NCBI GenBank assembly: GCA_021160205.1
Contig: JAGHCZ010000003.1
Coordinates: 1 to 6,264, forward strand
Source of the DNA: Nitrososphaerota archaeon
Lineage (GTDB): Archaea > Thermoproteota > Nitrososphaeria_A > Caldarchaeales > Wolframiiraptoraceae
Length of the DNA stretch: 6,264 nucleotides
Reading direction: 5' to 3'
Part shown: positions 1 through 5,527 of the stretch, one piece after another
Numbering within the stretch: the stretch's first letter is position 1
How the letters are laid out: each line of letters begins with the position of its first letter
Notes under the pieces: model-generated
Told to the model about the DNA's origin: nothing
Seen by the model: the letters and a program-made list of their open reading frames with translations, nothing else
Database searches by the model: none
Position numbers and translations under genes: made by a program

Positions 1-447
1 ACCAGCTTCGATGAATATCGTCGGAGCCCTCGTCGCGGGGCCGTGGTGGGTTACCTCAAGTCCGACCTTCCAATCTGAAAGATTTAGAGCTTCTAGTTGT
101 TTCGATAATGCGTGAAGAGCTGTGTAGAGGGCTGCGGCGCTCGTCGGCGAAAGAGTTTCTGGGAGACCGCCCATCGACGCCTCGGATCCCCAATTTCCAA
201 CCGGATGCGTTAAGAGCGCCTTCACGCCGGCCACCGATTTATGGGAAGAGGCAACTATCACGAGTTCCGGGCCATATTCTTCTCCAAGTCCATTTGCGAA
301 GATATGCCTTTCTTGAATGAATCTCAGCCACGTATCACCCTTTCGAAAAAGGTTTTGGCCGCTTTCTTGAAAGCCGTAGGACTCTATTAGAAATCCAGCG
401 ACCCTCATCGAAACGGGGTCCGCCTTGGAGGCAATTATGAGCCGCAT
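1..447 (-). CDS. dtdA: D-aminoacyl-tRNA deacylase, archaeal DTD2/GEK1 type (3' part outside window)
   Basis: Hydrolyses D-amino acids mischarged onto tRNA, so it acts in cytoplasmic translation quality control; the family is metal dependent. Only the first 149 codons are present, running off the left edge without a stop; full-length members are roughly 250-280 residues. Seen: an N-terminal strand and SKADPVSM (residues 7-14), like the usual 'SxxDPAS' opening; ASSHKSVAG at 66-74; HPVGNWG at 81-87; and the family signature EVTHHGP at 131-137, followed by PTIFIEAG at 142-149. The ATG at 447 is the only sensible start: it gives the expected N-terminus, and no in-frame start lies in the 60 nt upstream. 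No Shine-Dalgarno is visible; a short hairpin sits there instead. It is divergent from the methyltransferase gene and shares its 63-bp promoter region. Family assignment is strong. Confidence 0.93.
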   Translation of the reverse strand, partial: MRLIIASKADPVSMRVAGFLIESYGFQESGQNLFRKGDTWLRFIQERHIFANGLGEEYGPELVIVASSHKSVAGVKALLTHPVGNWGSEASMGGLPETLSPTSAAALYTALHALSKQLEALNLSDWKVGLEVTHHGPATRAPTIFIEAG

Positions 448-510
448 AGCTTTCCGCGGGAAATGACGAAGCGTATGCCAAAAATATTCGCTGCCTGAAG
501 TATATATGGA
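448..510. promoter_or_regulatory. Divergent promoter region between dtdA and the methyltransferase gene
   Basis: This 63-bp AT-rich spacer must hold both promoters. Rightward, AAAATATT at 481-488 is centred about 26 nt before the ATG at 511, the spacing expected for an archaeal TATA box serving a leaderless mRNA. Leftward, the near-palindromic TATATAT at 501-507 (read as ATATATA) would put dtdA transcription near base 478, with a leader of about 30 nt. The reverse of 480-488 (AATATTTTT) is a second candidate, giving a leader of about 10 nt. Box assignments are inference from spacing. Confidence 0.5.
451..463 (-). repeat. Small inverted repeat just upstream of the dtdA start
   Basis: TTTCC-GCG-GGAAA forms 5-bp arms around a 3-nt centre. 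In the dtdA leader it would fold into a short hairpin ending 4 nt before the ATG at 447, where a Shine-Dalgarno would normally be. It is short enough to be chance. Confidence 0.3.
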
Positions 511-1368
511 ATGAAGTTTCACCCAGTCAATAAGCCGCTGATCTGCAAGCCCGTCGCGGATGCGCTTCTCCAAGCCCAAACGGCTGGAAAGAAGAAAGTC
601 AGGGTCTCGCTGGATCTTGGAAAAGGCGTCCGCGAGCTGGAGCTATCTGATGATGGAGTATTTTGTGAAGATTTTAGATTGGGATGGGAGGATGTCAGGA
701 TCGCGGCGAAGAGGGGTAGGGATATCTATTACGTCGAAGAAAACCACCTCGTTCCGCTCTCAATAAGTTCCGGTCACTTCTATAAGCTCGTCTTGGTTAA
801 GTGGGGACACGCGCCCACCCTTGAGATAGATGGAATACATATGCATAGAATCGTGGACGTAACCCCCGAAGCCGATTCAGAGCTTAAGATCAGCATGCTG
901 GGAAGACTTAGGTGCTGTAGAGTGCTGGACGTGTGCACAGGCTTGGGATACACCGCGATAGCGGCGCTGAGGAAAAATGCGTGTAAAATAGTCACAATCG
1001 AGAAAGACGAAAACGTGGTAAGGCTCGCCCGATTCAATCCATGGTCCTGGGAGCTTGCCGACGATAGAATAGAGCTGAGAATCGGAGATGCGGTTGATCT
1101 TATAGAGGAGTACTCTGAAGAATTCGACGCCGTAATACACGATCCTCCCAGGCTGGCTTTGGCTGGAGAACTTTATGGGCTTGAATTTTATCGAAAGCTC
1201 GCAAGGGCCTTGAAGCCTGGTGGAAGAATAGTGCATTACGTCGGTCAGCCTGGAATCCGTAGAGGTAAAAAGGTGTGGAGAGGGGTTTTAGAGCGGATGA
1301 GGGCCGCTGGGTTTGATGCAGCCTACGACGAAAGCTCCAGATGCGTGTATGGCCGTCGGAAACGATAA
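511..1368 (+). CDS. Predicted archaeal SAM-dependent methyltransferase (COG2521-like)
   Basis: A 285-residue class I (Rossmann-fold) methyltransferase. Seen: SAM-binding motif I DVCTGLGYT at 140-148; the acidic end of strand 2 at VTIEKD 161-166; IGDA at 191-194; and the catalytic-type motif IV IHDPPR at 209-214, followed by LAGELYG and a LKPGGRI segment at 234-240. Residues 1-135 form a separate N-terminal region with KKVRVSLDLG (28-37) and WGHAPTLEIDGIHMHR (98-113), which matches my memory of the archaeal COG2521 family. DPPR resembles the NPPY/DPPY motif of enzymes that methylate bases, so an RNA or nucleotide substrate is plausible, but none has been shown here. The ATG at 511 is supported by the conserved N-terminus and a TATA-like box at about -26. 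It ends in tandem stops (TAA TAG). lysS follows after 32 nt with no promoter seen, so the two are probably co-transcribed. Confidence 0.9.
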   Translation: MKFHPVNKPLICKPVADALLQAQTAGKKKVRVSLDLGKGVRELELSDDGVFCEDFRLGWEDVRIAAKRGRDIYYVEENHLVPLSISSGHFYKLVLVKWGHAPTLEIDGIHMHRIVDVTPEADSELKISMLGRLRCCRVLDVCTGLGYTAIAALRKNACKIVTIEKDENVVRLARFNPWSWELADDRIELRIGDAVDLIEEYSEEFDAVIHDPPRLALAGELYGLEFYRKLARALKPGGRIVHYVGQPGIRRGKKVWRGVLERMRAAGFDAAYDESSRCVYGRRKR

Positions 1369-1393
1369 TAGTGGGTCTTTAGAGAGCATGGCT

Positions 1394-1399
1394 GGAGAG
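1394..1399 (+). promoter_or_regulatory. Possible ribosome binding site of lysS
   Basis: GGAGAG lies just before the ATG at 1401; the GGAG core leaves only 3 nt to the start, which is short. It sits inside the first copy-to-second copy interval of an 11-bp direct repeat that contains the start codon. It still favours 1401 over the out-of-frame ATG at 1388. Confidence 0.4.
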
Positions 1400-1400
1400 C

Positions 1401-2987
1401 ATGGCGAAGAGGGAGATAATCGGCCATGGAACTTGGCTCGATAAAGTGGCCGCCGAGCTGATTGAGAGGGAGAAGAAGCTGGGGAGAAAAATCGATCTAA
1501 TCAGAACGGAGAGCGGGCTCGGAGCATCGGGGATACCGCATATAGGGAGCATGGCCGACGCCGTCAGAGCTTACGGGGTGACGCTCGCTCTCAGGGAACT
1601 CGGATATAACTCCGAAAGCATAGCATTCACGGACGACCTAGACGGATTAAGAAAAGTTCCGGCGGGAATGCCCGAATCGCTCGAAGAGCACTTGCTAAGG
1701 CCCGTGTCCTCGATACCGGATCCATATGGATGTCATGAATCCTTTTCGGAGCACGTAAGCGGGATGCTGAAAGAGGCGCTGATGGAAGCCGGAATAGAGT
1801 GTAGATACATGTCGGGGAGGAAAACATATGCCTCCGGAATTCTCGCGGAGCAGATTCACAGAATTTTATTGAACGCGCAAAAAATTGGAGAAATAATAGA
1901 GGAGCTGACGGGGCAGGATAAATTCAAGAAAACGCTCCCATACTTCGCCATCTGCAAGCAATGTGGGAGAATCTACACAACCCAGGCGTATGAGTATGAT
2001 CCTAGCAGAAGGATCGTGAGATATAGATGCATAGGGGCGGAGGTTGGCGGGAGATATTTTAAGGGATGCGGCTATGAGGGAGAGGCAGATATCAGAAAAG
2101 ATGATGGAAAACTTGTTTGGAAAACCGAGTTCGCGGCGAGATGGGCGGCGCTGGACATAAGGTTCGAAGCCTACGGAAAGGATATCGCGGACTCCGTTAA
2201 GGTAAATGACTGGGTCGCGAAGAACGTGCTTGAATTTGAGCCGCCCATGCACGTCAGATACGAGATGTTCTTGGATGCATCTGGGAGAAAAATATCCAAA
2301 TCCATTGGAAACGTTTTCACGCCTCAGCTTTGGTATAGATACGGAACGCCGGAGAGCCTTCTCTTATTGTTGTTCAAGCGCGCCACCGGAACTAGGGTTC
2401 TGAGCTTCCAAACGATACCGAAGTTAATGGATGAGCTCGATTACCTCGAAGACGTTTACTTCGACAGGGTGAAGATCCCCAGCGAGCTTGAGAGAGCCAA
2501 GCTTAAAGGGCTCTATCTATACTCTCATCTTCTAAACCCTCCGAAGAAGCTCTCGACACACGTTCCATATTCTCTGATAGTCGAACTCGCAATCGCGGCT
2601 CCGGAAGATAAGCGGTTTGAGTTCGTCGTTAGCAGATTGAGAAAATACGGGTATCAAATAGATGAAAAAGCGGAGAGGAAGATAAGGCTCGCAATTAACT
2701 ACGCGGCGGATTTAGGCTCAGTTGAACGGGAGCTCGTTACGCTATCCAACGACGAGAAAAGGGCGATCAACCACTTGATTGAAAGGATTCAGGCGTCAGA
2801 GAGCGGCGAAGAAATTCAAGAAGGAATCTTTGAAGCTGCGAGGAGAAACGGGCTCAAGCCGAGAGAATTTTTCAAGAAGCTTTACGCAATTTTCTTGGGA
2901 AGAGACAGAGGCCCGAGGCTCGGCCCATATATCTGGGATTTGGGAAAGGAGCGAGCTATCGAGATCCTTAGGAAATCTTTGGATTAG
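1401..2987 (+). CDS. lysS: Lysyl-tRNA synthetase, class I
   Basis: Charges tRNA(Lys) with lysine using ATP; this class I form is typical of archaea and some bacteria and is unrelated to the class II enzyme. The 528 residues match the usual family length. Seen: the class I HIGH-type motif as PHIGS at 46-50 within GASGIPHIGS; AFTDDLDGLRKVP at 75-87; a zinc-ribbon-like cysteine set C185/C188/C210/C223; WVAKNVLEFEPPMHVRYE in the active-site half; and the KMSKS loop as KISKS at 297-301, within SGRKISKSIGN. The remaining C-terminal half is the helical anticodon-binding part. It lies 32 nt after the methyltransferase gene and ends in TAG; a T5 run and the ssb promoter follow at once. No lesions are seen and the assignment is secure. 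Confidence 0.97.
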   Translation: MAKREIIGHGTWLDKVAAELIEREKKLGRKIDLIRTESGLGASGIPHIGSMADAVRAYGVTLALRELGYNSESIAFTDDLDGLRKVPAGMPESLEEHLLRPVSSIPDPYGCHESFSEHVSGMLKEALMEAGIECRYMSGRKTYASGILAEQIHRILLNAQKIGEIIEELTGQDKFKKTLPYFAICKQCGRIYTTQAYEYDPSRRIVRYRCIGAEVGGRYFKGCGYEGEADIRKDDGKLVWKTEFAARWAALDIRFEAYGKDIADSVKVNDWVAKNVLEFEPPMHVRYEMFLDASGRKISKSIGNVFTPQLWYRYGTPESLLLLLFKRATGTRVLSFQTIPKLMDELDYLEDVYFDRVKIPSELERAKLKGLYLYSHLLNPPKKLSTHVPYSLIVELAIAAPEDKRFEFVVSRLRKYGYQIDEKAERKIRLAINYAADLGSVERELVTLSNDEKRAINHLIERIQASESGEEIQEGIFEAARRNGLKPREFFKKLYAIFLGRDRGPRLGPYIWDLGKERAIEILRKSLD

Positions 2988-2988
2988 C

Positions 2989-2993
2989 TTTTT
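2989..2993 (+). terminator. Possible T-tract terminator after lysS
   Basis: A run of five T begins one base after the lysS stop, just upstream of the ssb TATA box. Archaeal RNA polymerase stops at T-rich tracts without needing a hairpin, so this could end the methyltransferase-lysS transcript. The run is short. Confidence 0.3.
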
Positions 2994-2999
2994 CAAAAA

Positions 3000-3010
3000 T
3001 ACTTATATAA
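3000..3010 (+). promoter_or_regulatory. TATA-box promoter of ssb
   Basis: TACTTATATAA preceded by A-rich CAAAAA (a BRE-like position). Its centre, near 3006, predicts transcription from about 3032 and a leader of about 20 nt. That leader contains a good GGAG ribosome site. The ten bases TACTTATATA recur exactly in the promoter of the coiled-coil gene at 3525-3534. Confidence 0.75.
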
Positions 3011-3038
3011 TGACTGAACCCAACTAAGCCGTCCAAAA

Positions 3039-3042
3039 GGAG
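3039..3042 (+). promoter_or_regulatory. Ribosome binding site of ssb
   Basis: GGAG within AAAAGGAGTC. It is 5 nt before an ATG at 3048 that opens a Met-Glu-stop mini-ORF and 10 nt before the real start at 3053, so its spacing fits the mini-ORF at least as well as the gene. Confidence 0.6.
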
Positions 3043-3052
3043 TCGTAATGGA

Positions 3053-3463
3053 ATGAGTGAGTTAGTTAAGATAAATGAGTTAAACCCCCGTTCGAGAAAC
3101 GTAAATCTCGTTGCAAAGGTTGTGAGCAAAGCTCCGGAGAGAGTTGTTTCATCTCAATATGATCAGAAAGAGCATAGATTGAGCGAGATACTGATCGCCG
3201 ACGAGACGGGCGCGATAAACTTGGTCCTATGGGATGAAAAGATCGACACCGTTCAAGAAGGAGACACCGTGAAAATAACGAATGGATTCATCAAGCTCTT
3301 CAGAGGAAAAATGCAGCTGAACCTCGGTAGATACGGCACCGTCGAGCAGTCCGAAGAAGAAATAGGCGAAGTAAACCTGGAAAACAACCTCTCCGAAACT
3401 CCTCAACCCTTAGGCGGATTCGGGTCCAGAAGACCTAGGAGAAGATTCAGACCGAGAAGGTAA
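3053..3463 (+). CDS. ssb: Single-stranded DNA-binding protein, single OB fold (crenarchaeal RPA-like SSB)
   Basis: Binds and protects ssDNA in replication and repair. It is 136 residues with one OB fold at about 1-97. Compared with what I recall of Sulfolobus SSB: the opening NELNPRSRNVNL (8-19); ILIADETGAINLVLW (46-60), where W60 matches the DNA-stacking Trp; EGDTVKI (69-75); then F79 and F83 (a Trp and a Phe in Sulfolobus) and GKMQLNLG (85-92). After the fold comes an acidic stretch (EEEIGE, 101-106), a linker, and a strongly basic end with R/P/F only (126-136). Sulfolobus SSB has an RGG-like tail that finishes acidic, so here the order of charge is reversed. It has its own TATA promoter and ribosome site. 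It lies between lysS and a coiled-coil gene, with hjc close by. Confidence 0.92.
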   Translation: MSELVKINELNPRSRNVNLVAKVVSKAPERVVSSQYDQKEHRLSEILIADETGAINLVLWDEKIDTVQEGDTVKITNGFIKLFRGKMQLNLGRYGTVEQSEEEIGEVNLENNLSETPQPLGGFGSRRPRRRFRPRR

Positions 3464-3524
3464 GAACTCTAGGAGAGTAACTCAGGTAGCACGGTCGGAG
3501 TAGGATGCTCAGCTTTAATGAAAT

Positions 3525-3535
3525 TACTTATATAT
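3525..3535 (+). promoter_or_regulatory. TATA-box promoter of the coiled-coil gene
   Basis: TACTTATATAT after GAAAT (BRE-like). The box centre near 3531 predicts initiation at about 3554-3557, which coincides with the TTG at 3554. No Shine-Dalgarno precedes that TTG, so a leaderless mRNA starting on a non-ATG codon is the simplest reading. Confidence 0.7.
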
Positions 3536-3553
3536 GGCATGCGAAAAAATTAA

Positions 3554-5119
3554 TTGAGTTGGATTTTGAGCGACGATGAGTTCGAGGTAATAGTTGTCGA
3601 GAGCCCGAAGATCGAGGTCGACATTCCGAGAGACAAGCTTCTATCGTTCATAAATCTTGCTGAAGAACTCGGCTGGGAAAAATCTAAGATAAAACGCTAC
3701 ATCAACACAGCTCTCAGACTCAGGAAGCTCGAGCGAGAAGCCGGTAGGAGCTATATATCCCTCCTCAGAGAGTACCGCAAGTTATCAAGCGAAGAAGTTA
3801 AGCTCAGATATTCCATCGAGCAGCTGAAAGAGAAGCGGAAACAAATTGAAGACGACTTAAATCTCTACCTCGAACAACACAAGTTAACTCTGGACTTAGT
3901 TGGGAGGATCGCGAAGATAGCTGATGCCCTTAGGGAGAGAGGCCTGGAGCTGGAAGATCTAGAAAAAGCGATGAACGTGATCGAGTCGATGAAAAGCATG
4001 GATCACGATGTAGCTAAAATAATTAAGAGCCTCGAAAAGCAGAGGAGCCTCCGCGGAGAGATCAGGAAGCTTGAGGAGAAAATTAAATCCATTAAAGAAG
4101 AAATCGGGGGACTGGAAGAAGAGAAGGAAAAGCTTCTAAATGAGCTCAGAGAAATTCATGGACTCTCAGGGGAAATTTCGCAGCTTAAAGAAAAGAAAAG
4201 AGAATTCGAAGAAGAGGTTCAAAAAGCGGAAGAGCAGGTTAAAGAAGCCCAGGCTAGACTCGAAGCCGCTAAAGCCGAATTAGAGCAGCTCTTAGGTCAC
4301 AAAGCGACTATTGAAGAGCTCAGAGAGCTGATTCAGCAGCTTCGAGAAAGCGTTGAAAGGCTTAAGAGCGAAAAGGATAGACTTGGCAAAGAGCTTTCCG
4401 AACTTCTCGAAGTCAGAGGAGAAATAGATGAAATAAGAAATAAGATCGAGGAGGACAGGAGGAAGCTGGAGGAACTCGAAAGAGAAGTCTCGAATAGGCA
4501 GGCGTATCTCGAAGTATTGGAAGGGGAAATTTCAGCCGCTTATACGATCTTGAAGATCTTCACAGATCCGCAGGGAGTTGAAGCGGAGGATTTAGAAACT
4601 CTAGCGGATCAATTGGAGAAAATTACAAAGATTAAGCGGGGAGAGCTCTCGGCGTTGAAACCACTTGAGCCGCATCTCTTGAACAGAACGCGTGAAAGCA
4701 TAATTTCCCTGATCCTTCCATACGTTAAGAACGAATTCGTTCCGAAGAAAGCGTTCGAGCAGCTCGAGAGGGAGATTAAGAGGCTAAAAGAGAAGAACAT
4801 CGCCTTGGAAGAAGAGGCGGCATCGCTTAGAAGAGCTCTCGAGGCAAAGGCCGAAAAGAAAACCGAGCCTACTCTCAGGCCCTTAATCAAGGCCGTTACA
4901 CCTAGCGGTGAAACCGTGGAATTAAAATCTCTCGAGAAGGGAATGAAGGTGAAGATAACGTGTCCATCGTGTAAGAACTCGACTATAACTAACATTCCCA
5001 CGAGAGAAGAACTCGAAGAGCTAAATTCAAAAGATTATAAGCTTAGATTCACATGTAAGGAATGCGGAAAATCGTTCGACATCCCGATAAGCATGTTATT
5101 GAAGAAGATGGAGGGCTAA
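3554..5119 (+). CDS. Long coiled-coil protein with C-terminal zinc ribbon, unknown function
   Basis: I do not recognise this 521-residue protein as a named family. Seen: a small N-terminal region (1-60) with strands around EFEVIVVE and KIEVDIP and a helical stretch; heptad-rich coiled coil from about 60 to 330, broken around 105-155 by a less charged helical section; a non-coil segment at 330-400 (TILKIFTDPQG, ISLILPYV); a second coil at 400-435; then a C-terminal zinc ribbon with C470/C473 and C501/C504 (CPSC...CKEC). There is no Walker A or B, signal peptide or membrane segment, so it is not an intact SMC or Rad50 ATPase. The start is TTG at 3554, matching the TATA spacing; TTG at 3566 is the only nearby alternative. 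It leads a probable two-gene operon and lies between ssb and hjc. A scaffold or DNA-organising role is inference only. Confidence 0.88.
   Translation: MSWILSDDEFEVIVVESPKIEVDIPRDKLLSFINLAEELGWEKSKIKRYINTALRLRKLEREAGRSYISLLREYRKLSSEEVKLRYSIEQLKEKRKQIEDDLNLYLEQHKLTLDLVGRIAKIADALRERGLELEDLEKAMNVIESMKSMDHDVAKIIKSLEKQRSLRGEIRKLEEKIKSIKEEIGGLEEEKEKLLNELREIHGLSGEISQLKEKKREFEEEVQKAEEQVKEAQARLEAAKAELEQLLGHKATIEELRELIQQLRESVERLKSEKDRLGKELSELLEVRGEIDEIRNKIEEDRRKLEELEREVSNRQAYLEVLEGEISAAYTILKIFTDPQGVEAEDLETLADQLEKITKIKRGELSALKPLEPHLLNRTRESIISLILPYVKNEFVPKKAFEQLEREIKRLKEKNIALEEEAASLRRALEAKAEKKTEPTLRPLIKAVTPSGETVELKSLEKGMKVKITCPSCKNSTITNIPTREELEELNSKDYKLRFTCKECGKSFDIPISMLLKKMEG
5110..5115 (+). promoter_or_regulatory. 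Ribosome binding site deciding a TTG start
   Basis: GGAGGG, inside the last codons of the coiled-coil gene (ATG GAG GGC TAA), is 10 nt before the TTG at 5126. It supports that start over GTG 5156 or ATG 5162 and suggests translational coupling between the two genes. Confidence 0.65.
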
Positions 5120-5125
5120 AGAAGC

Positions 5126-5527
5126 TTGAACCAAGAACGGAGAGTCAACCCCATAGTGAAGATGCTGGCCTGGAAGGCTAGGAAGCTGAGCACGGAAGAT
5201 GTTCAGAGAGTTTTAGCCGCCGTGGCCTCCATAAGCGACGACGTCTTCACTCTAACCGACGTGATAAAACGCCTTCCAGACTATTTCAAGGCGAGCAGGA
5301 ATAAGCGCAGATGCGTCGGAAACCTTCTACAAGGATTAGCCGCGTTAGGATATCTCTCGAAGCCCAGCGAGCGAAAGTGGATCAAGAACGCGCCAACTTT
5401 CAGCCACTTCTTAACCCAGCACTTACTCGAACTATCCTCTATCGAGAAGATTCCGCCTCGGCCGCCTCCGACTCGCGAGAAGATAATTTCCCATCGTCAA
5501 AAGCTTGGGAAGTCTTCTTCAGAATGA
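5126..5527 (+). CDS. Small basic protein, possible winged helix, unknown function
   Basis: 133 residues from a TTG start, 6 nt after the coiled-coil gene, so almost surely in its operon. I do not recognise the family. Seen: helix LSTEDVQRVLAAVASI (21-36); a second helix after FTLTDVIKRLP (41-51); a basic helix SRNKRRCVGNLLQGLAALGYL (57-77); and a likely strand pair around KPSERKWIK (79-87). This order resembles a winged-helix DNA-binding fold, but that is judged by eye. From about residue 105 on it is a Pro- and Lys-rich tail, and exactly this part overlaps the 3' end of hjc on the other strand by 89 nt. If the true start were ATG 5162 the protein would lose 12 residues and keep the fold. DNA binding as a partner of the coiled-coil protein is inference. 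Confidence 0.75.
   Translation: MNQERRVNPIVKMLAWKARKLSTEDVQRVLAAVASISDDVFTLTDVIKRLPDYFKASRNKRRCVGNLLQGLAALGYLSKPSERKWIKNAPTFSHFLTQHLLELSSIEKIPPRPPPTREKIISHRQKLGKSSSE

Noticed and set aside
108..320. Rightward 70-codon ORF near the left edge
   Set aside because: The opposite strand encodes an unmistakable D-aminoacyl-tRNA deacylase over the same bases; this ORF is Arg/Pro-rich shadow sequence with no ribosome site.
501..509. TATATATGG as the TATA box of the methyltransferase gene
   Set aside because: It ends one base before the ATG at 511, so transcription would begin inside the gene, and no in-frame start exists for the next dozens of codons. It fits a leftward dtdA promoter or the melted region better.
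877..1236. Leftward 119-codon ORF inside the methyltransferase gene
   Set aside because: Lies fully opposite the conserved SAM-binding and DPPR motifs; composition is that of an antisense shadow.
1866..2252. Leftward 128-codon ORF inside lysS
   Set aside because: Antisense to the cysteine cluster and catalytic half of lysS, with no promoter or ribosome site and no recognisable motif.
3466..3478. ACTCT-AGG-AGAGT hairpin just after ssb as a terminator
   Set aside because: Only 5 bp with a 3-nt loop and no T-rich tract follows; it gives no support for termination.
3464..3553. tRNA or small RNA in the spacer between ssb and the coiled-coil gene
   Set aside because: No T-loop GGTTCRA-type sequence or cloverleaf pairing seen; the spacer is explained by a promoter.
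4609..5001. Leftward 130-codon hydrophobic-looking ORF in the coiled-coil gene
   Set aside because: Phe/Ser/Leu-rich stretches are the expected antisense of Lys/Glu-rich coding DNA; not a real membrane protein.
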